A DNA stretch of 64,000 nt, taken from Rhodococcus sp. 1163 (GTDB lineage: Bacteria; Actinomycetota; Actinomycetes; Mycobacteriales; Mycobacteriaceae). The stretch lies in NCBI RefSeq assembly GCF_002091985.1, contig NZ_MKKX01000030.1, positions 95,183-159,182 of the forward strand. The letters run 5' to 3'. This document shows positions 37,039 to 46,109 of this stretch, in pieces (within the stretch, counting starts at the first letter, position 1; the number at the start of each line of letters is the position of its first letter). Made by a program: the position numbers and the translations under genes. Under the pieces are notes generated by a model. That model saw only the letters and a program-made list of their open reading frames with translations, was not told the DNA's origin and searched no databases.

Positions 37039-38217
37039 TCAGCGTGCAGATGCGGGCAGGCCGAGCGCGGTCATGCCGATGATGTCGCGTTGCACCTCGT
37101 TGGTGCCGCCGCCGAAGGTGAGGATCAACGAAGAGCGATGCAGCCGTTCGAGTCGACCCTGTAGTTGGGCGCCAGGCGAGCCGCGCCGGAACGTGGCGGA
37201 TGGTCCGAGGATTTCCATCATCGTGCGGTATGCCTCGGTTGCCAGTTCGGTGCCGTACACCTTGTTCGCCGACGCGTCGGCCGGGCCGGGGGTGGAGCTC
37301 GCGGCGGTGATTTCCCAGTTGAGCAGTTCGAGGTAGGACGCCTTCGCGTGGACCCGAGCGAGTGCAATCTGCACCCATTCCTGATCGATGATCCGAGTGC
37401 CGTCCGGCTTCTTGGTGTTCTGCGCCCACGCACGGACCTCACGGAGAGAAGCGACGAGGGGACCGGCGGAGGTGAGAGCGACACGCTCGTGGTTGAGCTG
37501 GTTGGTGATCAGCGACCAGCCGCGGTTCTCTTCGCCCACGAGTGCGGTCTTGGGTACTCGCACATCCTGGTAGTAGGTCGCGCTGGTGTCGGGGCCTGCC
37601 ATCGTGTGCACCGGAGTGGTGGAGAAGCCTTCGGCGTCGGTGGGAACGATCAGCATGCTGATTCCGCGGTGTTTGCGAGCCTCGGGATCGGTACGGCACG
37701 CGAGCCACACGTAGTCGGCGTACTTGATGAGCGAGGTCCACATCTTCTGGCCGTTGATGACGTAGTCGTCGCCGTCGTGCACTGCAGTGGTGCGCAGCGC
37801 TGCCAGGTCGGTGCCTGCTTCCGGCTCGGAGTAGCCGATCGAGAAGTGCAGATCGCCTGCCGAAATACGCGGAAGGAAGTACGCCTTCTGCTCGGGGGTG
37901 CCGAATGCCATGAGGGTCGGCGCGACGCTGTTGATGGTCAGGAACGGAACCGGAGCCCCCGCAGTGGCGGCTTCGTCGGTGAAGATGAGCTGGTCCATGG
38001 CCGAACGTGCCTGGCCACCGAACTCGGTAGGCCAGCCGAGCGCGAGCCAACCGTCGGTACCCATCTGCTTGACTACATCGCGATAAACGGTGCCCTCACC
38101 GTATTCACCGGACGTCGAGCTCAGTGCCTCGCGGCGCTCGGGAGTGATCAGGGTGGCGAAGTAGGCGCGTAATTCGGCGCGCAACTCGGCCTGTTCCTCC
38201 GTGTACATGATCCGCAT
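37039..38217 (-). CDS. fadE26: Acyl-CoA dehydrogenase, FadE26/ChsE4 type
   Basis: 392-aa acyl-CoA dehydrogenase. Signature IGYSEPEAGTDLAALRT, then YVINGQKMWTS and LTFGGGTNEVQRDIIG. It is the partner of FadE27 and, by analogy with ChsE4, should supply the catalytic base. It forms a desaturated steroid-26-oyl-CoA. The start is ATG 38217, with GAGAGG 9 nt upstream; ATG 38208 is possible. A 13-nt leader block identical to one before the lipase at 49.7 kb precedes it. It diverges from the ferredoxin gene. Confidence 0.91.
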   Translation of the reverse strand: MRIMYTEEQAELRAELRAYFATLITPERREALSSTSGEYGEGTVYRDVVKQMGTDGWLALGWPTEFGGQARSAMDQLIFTDEAATAGAPVPFLTINSVAPTLMAFGTPEQKAYFLPRISAGDLHFSIGYSEPEAGTDLAALRTTAVHDGDDYVINGQKMWTSLIKYADYVWLACRTDPEARKHRGISMLIVPTDAEGFSTTPVHTMAGPDTSATYYQDVRVPKTALVGEENRGWSLITNQLNHERVALTSAGPLVASLREVRAWAQNTKKPDGTRIIDQEWVQIALARVHAKASYLELLNWEITAASSTPGPADASANKVYGTELATEAYRTMMEILGPSATFRRGSPGAQLQGRLERLHRSSLILTFGGGTNEVQRDIIGMTALGLPASAR

Positions 38218-38319
38218 ATCAGTGGTCCTCTCGTGCCCGGAATCTGCAACAAGTTCACGGTGAGTCGACGTCGGAATCCTTCCGCCACCCTCAGATAAGT
38301 CGAATCATTGCACACGGGG

Positions 38320-38333
38320 TGGAACAGGTTCTA
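38320..38333. promoter_or_regulatory. KstR-type operator between fadE26 and ferredoxin gene
   Basis: TGGAACAGGTTCTA matches TnnAACnnGTTnnA fully. It lies in the 227-bp divergent region and could control both directions. Confidence 0.82.
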
Positions 38334-38444
38334 GTCTTGAGGGATAAGCGGCCCGTCGGCTGGGTGCGCGGCCCTCAACCGGGGACCGACCGCGATGTAC
38401 CGGCGCCGACGCGGCTTCATCACTAATGAAGGTGGGTATCGACA

Positions 38445-38633
38445 GTGCTCGAGGTTGATTTCGATCGGTGTGAAGCGAACGGCGTGTGTGTAGGCGTAGC
38501 ACCCCAGGTGTTCGACCTTGACGACGACGACCAACTGGTGGTGTCCGATGCCGCAGACCTGCCCGAGAACAAGGCGGACGTGGACGAGGCGATAGCGGGT
38601 TGCCCGCGAGCCGCACTGCGGTGGAAGGGATAG
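38445..38633 (+). CDS. fdxD: Ferredoxin with 3Fe-4S cluster (FdxD type)
   Basis: 62 aa with only three conserved cysteines (Cys9, Cys15, Cys53 in GCP), the pattern of a 3Fe-4S ferredoxin that feeds cytochromes P450 or dehydrogenases. GTG 38445 with a GGTG-type site upstream. The order fadE26 / ferredoxin / SDR / yrbE4A is as in M. tuberculosis Rv3504-Rv3501c. Likely electron partner in steroid oxidation. Confidence 0.88.
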   Translation: MLEVDFDRCEANGVCVGVAPQVFDLDDDDQLVVSDAADLPENKADVDEAIAGCPRAALRWKG

Positions 38634-38650
38634 CTTGCTTGCCACAAACA

Positions 38651-38664
38651 TAGAACACGTTCTA
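38651..38664. promoter_or_regulatory. KstR-type operator before the SDR gene
   Basis: TAGAACACGTTCTA is a perfect palindromic match to TnnAACnnGTTnnA. It ends 11 bp before the SDR start codon. Confidence 0.9.
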
Positions 38665-38675
38665 CAGTCCGGAAC

Positions 38676-39605
38676 GTGAACGACGAAGAGGTACGACTCG
38701 ACGGCAGAGTAGCGCTCGTAACCGGTGCTGCGTCCGGACTCGGCCGCGCGGAGGCCATCGGCCTCGCGCAGGCGGGTGCTGACATAGTGCTCGGCGACAT
38801 CGCGTCGGGACCCGCCGCGGACGAGACGATCGCGGCGATCGAGGCGACTGGCCGTCGGGTGGTCTTCGTGCCGGGCGACGTCAGTGAACGTTCCACTGCC
38901 GACGCCATGTTCGCGGCCGCACAGGACAAGTTCGGCCGCGTCGACATCGTCGTCAACAATGCTGGAATCGTCCGAGACCGCATGCTGTTCAACATGTCCG
39001 ACGACGACTGGGACGCTGTCGTTCGAGTTCATCTGCGCGGGCACTTTCTGCTCACGCGCAATGCAGGCGCTTACTGGCGAGCCGAATCGAAGAAGTCCGG
39101 TGCCCCGGTGTACGGCAGAATCGTCAACACCTCTTCCGAAGCAGGTCTGCTCGGGCCGGAAGGGCAGGCCAACTACGGCGCAGCCAAGGCAGGAATCACT
39201 GCGTTGACGCTGTCGGCATCGCGGGCGTTGTCACGGTACGGGGTTCGCGCCAATGCGATCTGCCCACGGGCCCGTACGACGATGACCGAGGCTGTCTTCG
39301 GTGACGCCCCCACCGACGGGGTCGATCCGTTGGCGCCGGAGCACGTATCGACGTTGGTGACCTACCTGTCCTCACCCGCCTCGGACGCCGTCAACGGCCA
39401 GGTCTTCATCGTCTACGGGCCGATGGTGGCTCTCATGGCTGCCCCCGTCGTCGAGCAGCGGTTCGATGCAACTTCGGGTGCGTGGACGCCGCTGTCTCTC
39501 GGGGCCGAGCTGAGTACGTACTTCGACGGACGTGATCCTTCCAAGACCTTCTCCGCCGGCGCGGCTCTCGATCTGGACGCGCCGGAGGTCACGGCCGGTC
39601 CGTAG
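38676..39605 (+). CDS. hsd4A: Short-chain dehydrogenase, Hsd4A type
   Basis: 309-aa SDR. The cofactor motif is VTGAASGLGRAEA, with NNAG following; the catalytic pair is Y-x3-K (ANYGAAKAG) after the serine in INTSSEAG (as VNTSSEAG). It matches Rv3502c/Hsd4A, a beta-hydroxyacyl-CoA or 17-beta-hydroxysteroid dehydrogenase in sterol catabolism. GTG 38676 lies 11 bp from a perfect KstR box without a clear ribosome site, so a very short leader is likely. A palindromic hairpin 70 bp after the stop separates it from yrbE4A. Confidence 0.88.
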   Translation: MNDEEVRLDGRVALVTGAASGLGRAEAIGLAQAGADIVLGDIASGPAADETIAAIEATGRRVVFVPGDVSERSTADAMFAAAQDKFGRVDIVVNNAGIVRDRMLFNMSDDDWDAVVRVHLRGHFLLTRNAGAYWRAESKKSGAPVYGRIVNTSSEAGLLGPEGQANYGAAKAGITALTLSASRALSRYGVRANAICPRARTTMTEAVFGDAPTDGVDPLAPEHVSTLVTYLSSPASDAVNGQVFIVYGPMVALMAAPVVEQRFDATSGAWTPLSLGAELSTYFDGRDPSKTFSAGAALDLDAPEVTAGP

Positions 39606-39675
39606 CTTTTCGATTTCGGTCACATAACCGACCATGTCGGGTGAAGATGATGCGGGCACGTAGGTTCCGATGTGG

Positions 39676-39713
39676 CGGGTGTAAAACTAGAACTTGATCT
39701 AGTTTTACACCCG
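39676..39713. terminator. Perfect 16-bp inverted repeat (terminator, or operator)
   Basis: CGGGTGTAAAACTAGA and its exact complement flank a 6-nt loop. The A/T-rich inner arms include TTTT. Placement after the SDR suggests termination, but AT-rich palindromes also serve as TetR-family operators. Confidence 0.6.
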
Positions 39714-39899
39714 TTTCTACACGGTGAACCCTCCGCTCGCAGTGGCTGAGTGGCCTCCTCGGATGTAGCGACATTCGAGTATGCGAAACCAAAACTCTTT
39801 TCCTGCAATGTAAGTGAACAGAAGGGCCGTACGCGATGTGTACGACACTCACGCGTGATTCGAACCGCCCAACATCGAGATCGGTCGATTCTTTGACTA

Positions 39900-39913
39900 C
39901 TGAACGTGTTCTA
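39900..39913. promoter_or_regulatory. KstR-type operator of the mce4 operon
   Basis: CTGAACGTGTTCTA fits TnnAACnnGTTnnA at all but the first base. It lies 62 bp upstream of yrbE4A. Confidence 0.78.
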
Positions 39914-39975
39914 GTTAACATGAACTGGACGGCCATGACCTGGATCACAGTGCCGCATGTATCGAGGGAGGTTTC

Positions 39976-40740
39976 ATGAACGACGTTCTACTCGTGCCCC
40001 TTCGTGCAGTAGGCGCCTTCTTCGACATGTCGTGGTACACCTTGCGTTCGGTGTTCCGCCGGCCGTTCCAGCGTCAAGAGTTCATCGACCAGGCGTGGTT
40101 CGTCGCCCGTGTGTCGATGGTCCCGACCGTTCTGGTTGCCGTGCCTTTCACCGTGTTGGTCAGCTTCACCATCAACATCCTTCTCCGTGAGATCGGTGCA
40201 GCCGACCTCAGTGGGGCGGGCGCTGCCCTGGGCGCTGTCACGCAGGTCGGACCGATCGTCACAGTGCTCATCGTCGCAGGGGCGGGCGCGACGGCCATCT
40301 GCGCCGACCTTGCCGCACGCACCATCCGTGAGGAGATCGACGCGATGCGGGTGCTCGGCATCAACCCGATCCACCGTCTCGTCGTCCCACGGGTACTCGC
40401 CTCGACGGTCGTTGCGTTACTGCTCAACGGCTTGGTATGCACCATCGGCATTATCGGTGGCTTCGTGTTCTCCGTATTTCTCCAGGGGGTCAACCCGGGA
40501 TCTTTCGTCAACGGCATCACGCTGTTGACTGGGTTCGGCGAACTCATCACCTCGCAGGTCAAGGCTGGTTTGTTCGGGATGATCGCCGGCCTTGTCGCAT
40601 GTTTTCTCGGGCTGAATGTACGTGGTGGAGCCAAAAGCGTGGGCGATGCAGTGAATCAGACCGTAGTCTTCGCATTCATGGCATTGTTCGTCGTCAATGT
40701 CGTGGTCACCGCCGTCGGTATCAAATTGACAGCCGGATGA
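39976..40740 (+). CDS. yrbE4A: YrbE4A, MlaE-type permease of the Mce4 transporter
   Basis: 254-aa integral membrane protein of the MlaE/YrbE family with about five helices. The conserved coupling segment AARTIREEIDAMRVLGINPI contacts the Mce ATPase (encoded elsewhere). It is first gene of an unbroken operon to mce4F. The substrate in relatives is cholesterol and other sterols. ATG 39976 follows GGGAGG at ideal distance. Confidence 0.95.
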   Translation: MNDVLLVPLRAVGAFFDMSWYTLRSVFRRPFQRQEFIDQAWFVARVSMVPTVLVAVPFTVLVSFTINILLREIGAADLSGAGAALGAVTQVGPIVTVLIVAGAGATAICADLAARTIREEIDAMRVLGINPIHRLVVPRVLASTVVALLLNGLVCTIGIIGGFVFSVFLQGVNPGSFVNGITLLTGFGELITSQVKAGLFGMIAGLVACFLGLNVRGGAKSVGDAVNQTVVFAFMALFVVNVVVTAVGIKLTAG

Positions 40741-40753
40741 GGGGGATCTAGAA

Positions 40754-41605
40754 ATGGCCCTCGCTGCAGCCGGCCGTTTTACGATGGTGCGCAAGCGGAT
40801 CAGTCGCACTTCAGGGGCGGTGGACCGCCTAGGAGAACAGGCGATCTTTTATCTTCGTGCGCTCGCATCGATTCCGCGCGCCGCGGTCAATTACAAGAAA
40901 GAGACCCTGCGACTCGTCGCCGAGATCAGTATGGGATCCGGCGCGCTCGCCGTCATCGGTGGAACGGTGGTCATCGTCGGATTTCTGACGCTGTTCGGCG
41001 GTGGGACCGTTGCCTTGCAAGGATTTACCTCACTGGGGAACATCGGTGTAGAAGCTCTCACCGGCTTCTTTGCCGCCTTCATCAACGTGCGGATTATCGC
41101 GCCGGTCATCGCGGGCATCGGTCTTGCGGCCACCATCGGAGCAGGTTCTACGGCGCAGCTGGGTGCTATGAGGGTATCCGAAGAGATCGACGCACTGGAG
41201 TCGATGGCAATTCCTTCGATCCCATATCTGGTCAGTACGCGAGTGCTCGCCGGCATGGTTGCCATCGTTCCGCTCTACTCGCTGGCGGTCATCGCCTCGT
41301 TCATCGCGAGTCGTTTCGCCACGGTGGTGCTCTTCGGGCAGTCCGCAGGCGTCTACGACCACTACTTCGACACATTCTTGATACCGACGGACATTCTGTG
41401 GTCCTTCGCCCAGGCCATAATCATGGCGCTCGCGGTAATGCTGATCCACACGTACCACGGCTTCACTGCCAGCGGTGGTCCGGTCGGCGTCGGCGTGGCG
41501 GTCGGAAACGCAGTGCGCTCGTCGCTCATAGCGGTGGTCACCGTTACTTTGTTGATCTCGCTGGCCATCTACGGCAGCTCCGGCAACTTCAACCTGTCGG
41601 GATAA
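40754..41605 (+). CDS. yrbE4B: YrbE4B, MlaE-type permease of the Mce4 transporter
   Basis: 283-aa MlaE-type membrane protein, the second permease subunit. The coupling segment AMRVSEEIDALESMAIPSIP is conserved, followed by membrane helices. It pairs with YrbE4A 13 bp upstream. Mce4A follows after 6 bp. Confidence 0.95.
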   Translation: MALAAAGRFTMVRKRISRTSGAVDRLGEQAIFYLRALASIPRAAVNYKKETLRLVAEISMGSGALAVIGGTVVIVGFLTLFGGGTVALQGFTSLGNIGVEALTGFFAAFINVRIIAPVIAGIGLAATIGAGSTAQLGAMRVSEEIDALESMAIPSIPYLVSTRVLAGMVAIVPLYSLAVIASFIASRFATVVLFGQSAGVYDHYFDTFLIPTDILWSFAQAIIMALAVMLIHTYHGFTASGGPVGVGVAVGNAVRSSLIAVVTVTLLISLAIYGSSGNFNLSG

Positions 41606-41611
41606 CGGAAC

Positions 41612-42775
41612 ATGGACAATTCGATTACCAAGAAACTCGCCGCTGCCGGACTGGTGCTCGGCCTGGTCGCCATCGCCGCGTTCTCACTGATCACGTTCGC
41701 TGGTGGATTCACCAGCACAGTTCCGGTCACCGTCACCTCGGCACGCGCCGGACTGGTGTTGGATCCGCAGGCCAAGGTCAAACTACGCGGCGTTCAGGTT
41801 GGCCGCGTCGGGTCGATCTCGCAGGAGGACGGCATGGCCAGACTCGATCTGGATCTCGATCCGTCGACGCTCTCGCTGATTCCGTCCAATGTGGCGGTAG
41901 AGATCAAGTCCACCACGGTGTTCGGCGCCAAGTACGTCAATTTCGTGGTTCCTCCCGACCCATCGAGCCAGAGCATCGAGGCCGGTGCCGTCATCCCCGC
42001 GGACAGTGTCACCGTCGAGTTCAACACTTTGTTCCAGCACCTGTCGGAGGTCCTTCAAAAGCTCGAACCCGAGAAGCTCAACGCCACCCTCGGTGCCGTG
42101 TCCTCGGCTCTCCGCGGTCGCGGTGAACAACTCGGGTCCCTGCTCGAGGACACCGACTCCTACCTGAAGACGGTGAATCCGAGTCTTCCAGCGCTGCAAC
42201 GAGATCTGGCCGCGGCAGCAGTGGTCACCAACGTCTACGCCGACGCGACGCCGGACCTCATGCGGGTACTCGACAACGCGAGCGACACGGGAAAGACCAT
42301 CGTCGAGGAACAAGCGAACCTCGACCTGCTGCTGATGAACGTGACCGGTCTTGCCGATACGGCAACGCAGGTGCTGACCGAGAACCAGCAGCCACTCGAG
42401 ACCGCGCTGTCGACGCTGACCGACACCACTACGCTTCTCGACGAATATTCACCCGAGATCACGTGCTTCCTGGTGGGGCTCAACAAGGGGCGGAAAGCAT
42501 TCGGGCCGATGGCAGGGGCGGGAGACAGCGCATCGATCAAACTCAGTACGAGCTTCGTGTTGGGAGATCCGGCCTACACGGTCGAGAAGGACCTACCCAA
42601 GGTTGCGGCCAGTGGTGGTCCCAACTGCTACGGACTTCCCGACTTCGATCCGAAGCAAGCCCATGCGCCGTTCGTTGTCGCGGATACCGCTGACGCGCCG
42701 TACGTGCCCGAGACGCAGCCCTCCATCAACGTGCCTACGGTGTTCCAATTTCTGTTTGCGGGGGCGTGGCCATGA
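41612..42775 (+). CDS. mce4A: Mce4A, Mce/MlaD-family sterol import protein
   Basis: 387 aa. One N-terminal membrane anchor (LAAAGLVLGLVAIAAFSLIT), then the Mce/MlaD beta domain (near 40-120, with KLRGVQVGRVGSI) and a long helical domain forming the transport tube. In Mce4 six such subunits A-F make a heterohexameric conduit over the periplasm. The stop overlaps mce4B by 4 bp. Confidence 0.95.
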   Translation: MDNSITKKLAAAGLVLGLVAIAAFSLITFAGGFTSTVPVTVTSARAGLVLDPQAKVKLRGVQVGRVGSISQEDGMARLDLDLDPSTLSLIPSNVAVEIKSTTVFGAKYVNFVVPPDPSSQSIEAGAVIPADSVTVEFNTLFQHLSEVLQKLEPEKLNATLGAVSSALRGRGEQLGSLLEDTDSYLKTVNPSLPALQRDLAAAAVVTNVYADATPDLMRVLDNASDTGKTIVEEQANLDLLLMNVTGLADTATQVLTENQQPLETALSTLTDTTTLLDEYSPEITCFLVGLNKGRKAFGPMAGAGDSASIKLSTSFVLGDPAYTVEKDLPKVAASGGPNCYGLPDFDPKQAHAPFVVADTADAPYVPETQPSINVPTVFQFLFAGAWP

Positions 42776-43803
42776 GAAGCAATACGATCAAGCTCTCGAT
42801 TTTCGCGTTGGTGATGGTGCTGATCTTCGGCGCATTGGCATTGGTGTTCAGCCAGTACCGGTTCGGTAGCGCCGACTCCTACCGTGTCGAATTCAGCGAT
42901 GCGTCAGGTCTCAAATCTGGCGACAAGGTTCGGATCGCGGGGGTTCCTGTCGGAGCAGTGAAGGGTGTGGACGTCGGTGACGAGGACCTCGCGGAGGTCG
43001 AGTTCGACGTCGATTCGAAGTATCGACTGCTGACGAGTACGGCAGCGACCGTCCGATACGAGAACCTCGTAGGTGATCGGTACCTCGAGCTACTCGAAGG
43101 ACCCGGCGGGATCGAGGAACTCGACAGCGGTGGCACGATTCCAGTGAATCAGTCCTCACCCGCGCTCGATCTCGACCTATTGCTCGGTGGGTTCAAGCCA
43201 CTGCTTCGAGGGTTGGATCCGCAGCAGATCAACGATTTGTCCGCCGCGTTGCTCGGGGTCTTGCAAGGACAGGGCGGAACTCTTGTCTCGCTTCTCGGTA
43301 ACACGAGCTCGTTCACCAACACTCTCGCTGACCGCGACCAGTTGATCGGCGATGTCATCACCAACCTCAACGCGACTCTCGGCACAATCGATCGACAAGG
43401 AACCCAGTTCGAGACCACCATCGACTCCTTGCAGCAACTCGTCAGTGGACTTGCGCAGGATCGAGACCCGATTGGCGACGCTATCCCGCGTATTGCGGGG
43501 GCAACAGGAGACCTGGCCGGGCTTCTCGAGGCGACGCGTCCGGATCTGCAGTCGATGATCGCTGCCGCGAACCGGACCGCAACCCAGCTGGACCTCGGAA
43601 AAGACAACATCGATCAGGTGCTCACCCGGCTCCCGAGCGACTACAAGAAGCTGATCAGAACCGGATCGTACGGCAGCTTCTTCCAGTTCTACCTCTGCTC
43701 CAACACATTCAAGATCTCGGGCCCTGAGGGGTCACCGACACTGCTCGTCCCGACGGCGGTTCAGGATACGGGGAGGTGCGCAAACATCAATGATGTCAAC
43801 TAA
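42772..43803 (+). CDS. mce4B: Mce4B, Mce/MlaD-family protein
   Basis: 343 aa. N-terminal anchor (LSIFALVMVLIFGALALVF), Mce domain with GLKSGDKVRIAGVPVGAVKG, then a helical region with LIGDVITNLNATL. ATG 42772 overlaps the mce4A TGA (ATGA), preferred over GTG 42766. Confidence 0.95.
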   Translation: MRSNTIKLSIFALVMVLIFGALALVFSQYRFGSADSYRVEFSDASGLKSGDKVRIAGVPVGAVKGVDVGDEDLAEVEFDVDSKYRLLTSTAATVRYENLVGDRYLELLEGPGGIEELDSGGTIPVNQSSPALDLDLLLGGFKPLLRGLDPQQINDLSAALLGVLQGQGGTLVSLLGNTSSFTNTLADRDQLIGDVITNLNATLGTIDRQGTQFETTIDSLQQLVSGLAQDRDPIGDAIPRIAGATGDLAGLLEATRPDLQSMIAAANRTATQLDLGKDNIDQVLTRLPSDYKKLIRTGSYGSFFQFYLCSNTFKISGPEGSPTLLVPTAVQDTGRCANINDVN

Positions 43804-44860
43804 ACCGGATAAATCGCCCAACTTCATCCACGTCGGGGTCATCGGTATCGTGTTGGCCGTCTGCATAGTGATTGCGACGCTGCAGTACGACCGCCTGCCG
43901 TTCCTGAACGGCGGCATCAACTACTCGGCAAACTTCACCGATGCAGGCGGGTTGATGGTCGGTGACGACGTCACAGTCTCCGGCGTCAACGTCGGCAAGG
44001 TCGAGCAAATCGCTCTCGCCGACCAGGAAGTCCGCGTCGAGTTCACGGTGCGCGAAAACATCGAGCTCGGCGAGGCGACTGCCGCGGCGATCAAGACCAA
44101 CACGATCCTGGGCCGCAAGTCGCTGAAGGTGACACCCGATGGACCCGGTTCCATCGACGTCCACGACACCATTCCGTCCTCTCGCACCAACTCCCCGTAT
44201 TCGCTGACCGACGCACTGGGTGACCTGAGCACCACCATCTCCGACCTCGACACCCAGCAGTTGGGTGACGCAATGAACGTGGTCTCGGATACGTTGTCCG
44301 ACACTCCGCCGGAGTTGCGCACCGCCCTCGACGGCATCAGCAGGCTTTCCCAAAGCATCAACTCGCGCGACGAGAGCCTGCAACAGTTGCTCGAACGTGC
44401 CGAGAGCGTGACCGGAATCCTCGCCACCCGCAGCGATCAGATCAACCAGTTGATTCTCGACGGCAACGAGCTGTTCGGTGAACTCGATCGCAGGCGCACT
44501 GCGATCAGCCAGTTGATCACCAATATTTCCTCGGTGTCTCGCCAACTCACCGGTTTGGTCCAGGAGAATGCGGCGCAGATGGGTCCGACACTGGAGAAGC
44601 TCAACTCGGTGGTGGCGGTACTGCAGAAGAACAATGACAACATTGCCGGCGCGCTCGACGGCCTGGGGCCGTACATCAGCGCGCTCGGTGAAGCGGTTGC
44701 CAGCGGGCCGTTCTTCAACGCTTATATCCAGAACATCCTCCCGAGCTCGTGGTGGAAGACGATCGTGGACGGCGTCGTGGCTCCGGATCAATTGCCTGGC
44801 ACTCTGCAGGACCTGATTCCGAAGAATTCGCCACCCATCCTGAAACCCCCGGGGCAATGA
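43790..44860 (+). CDS. mce4C: Mce4C, Mce/MlaD-family protein
   Basis: 356 aa. Anchor at about 13-32, Mce domain with GGLMVGDDVTVSGVNVGKVE, helical needle region, and a proline-rich end (SPPILKPPGQ). It starts 14 bp inside mce4B with GGAGG upstream. Confidence 0.95.
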   Translation: MMSTKPDKSPNFIHVGVIGIVLAVCIVIATLQYDRLPFLNGGINYSANFTDAGGLMVGDDVTVSGVNVGKVEQIALADQEVRVEFTVRENIELGEATAAAIKTNTILGRKSLKVTPDGPGSIDVHDTIPSSRTNSPYSLTDALGDLSTTISDLDTQQLGDAMNVVSDTLSDTPPELRTALDGISRLSQSINSRDESLQQLLERAESVTGILATRSDQINQLILDGNELFGELDRRRTAISQLITNISSVSRQLTGLVQENAAQMGPTLEKLNSVVAVLQKNNDNIAGALDGLGPYISALGEAVASGPFFNAYIQNILPSSWWKTIVDGVVAPDQLPGTLQDLIPKNSPPILKPPGQ

Positions 44861-44861
44861 C

Positions 44862-46109
44862 ATGAAGAAGAAGCTGCTGTATCTCGGTGCCACCGTGCTG
44901 GCAATTGTGTTGGTCGTGGTCGGTTACAAGGTCGTCATCGGTCTGACCCAGAAGTCTGTGGTCGCTCAATTCTCCTCTACGACAGGGCTGTACGAAGGCG
45001 ACGACGTCAGAGTGCTCGGCGTGACCGTGGGTAAGGTGAAGAAGATCGAACCTCAGGGTGACGATGCCCGGGTGAGTATGCAGGTTTCCTCGGACGTCTC
45101 GATCCCGGCGGATGCCAAGGCCGTGATCATCGCGCAGAGCCTGGTGTCCGCGCGGTTCGTGCAACTCACTCCGGTGTTCGCCGGCGGACCCGAATTAGCA
45201 GACGGGGAAACGATTCCCCTCGAACGCACGGCGGTACCTGTCGAATGGGACCAGATCAAAACCGAATTGACCAAACTATCGACATCGTTGGGACCGGAGG
45301 GAGTCGACGATCAAGGCCCAGTGGGTCGGTTGATCGACACCGCTGCCGACAACCTCGACGGAAACGGTGACTCGCTGCGCTCGACACTGCGGGAGCTGTC
45401 CGAGACCATGCGAATACTGTCCGACGGCCGAACAGACCTCTTTTCGACCGTCCGCAACCTGCAGGTGTTCGTCGGTGCACTGTCCAACAGCAACGATCAA
45501 ATCGTGCAGTTCGGCGGCCGACTCGCGTCGGTATCGGAGATGCTTGCCCAAAGCTCCGACGAATTCGGTACTGCCATGACCGATCTCAATGTCGCGCTCG
45601 GTGAAGTTCAACGGTTCATCGCCGATAATCAGGCAGGATTGGTCGAGGGAGTCGGCCGATTGGCTGATGCGACTCGCGTCCTGACCGACAAGCGCCCGGA
45701 GATCGAGCGCATCCTGCATTCAGGACCGAATGCACTCGCCAACTTCAACAACATCTACCAACCGGCGCAGGGTTCGCTGACCGGTGCCATCTCGCTGAAC
45801 AACTTCGGCAACCCGATCAACTTCATCTGCGGTGCGGTGGCGGGTGTGGAGAACGCTACGTCTGAGCGAAGCGCCGAACTGTGTAAGCAGTACCTCGGTC
45901 CAGTCCTTAGCTCGCTGGTCTTCAATTACCCTGCTTTTCTTGCCAATCCGACAACCGGAGCGGCTGCGAATCCGGATCAGATCGTCTACACCGAGCCTGG
46001 TCTCGAACAAGCGCAGACGCCTGCGTCCGCTCCGAAGTCCGAGCCTATGGCCGATATGCCGACCGTCCAGGTGCCAAGCCTCGGCGACCTGCTAGGAGGC
46101 GGACGATGA
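44862..46109 (+). CDS. mce4D: Mce4D, Mce/MlaD-family protein
   Basis: 415 aa. Anchor, Mce domain with TGLYEGDDVRVLGVTVGKVK, and a long helical part. Its tail is acidic/proline-containing (PMADMPTVQVPSLGDLL). It starts 1 bp after mce4C and overlaps mce4E by 4 bp. Confidence 0.95.
   Translation: MKKKLLYLGATVLAIVLVVVGYKVVIGLTQKSVVAQFSSTTGLYEGDDVRVLGVTVGKVKKIEPQGDDARVSMQVSSDVSIPADAKAVIIAQSLVSARFVQLTPVFAGGPELADGETIPLERTAVPVEWDQIKTELTKLSTSLGPEGVDDQGPVGRLIDTAADNLDGNGDSLRSTLRELSETMRILSDGRTDLFSTVRNLQVFVGALSNSNDQIVQFGGRLASVSEMLAQSSDEFGTAMTDLNVALGEVQRFIADNQAGLVEGVGRLADATRVLTDKRPEIERILHSGPNALANFNNIYQPAQGSLTGAISLNNFGNPINFICGAVAGVENATSERSAELCKQYLGPVLSSLVFNYPAFLANPTTGAAANPDQIVYTEPGLEQAQTPASAPKSEPMADMPTVQVPSLGDLLGGGR

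Larger units (their letters stand above)
39606..39975. other. 370-bp intergenic region before the mce4 operon
   Basis: No gene is seen. The region holds a perfect hairpin (39676-39713), a KstR-type box (39900-39913) and a GGGAGG ribosome site directly before yrbE4A. The mce4 promoter should lie around the KstR box. Confidence 0.6.
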
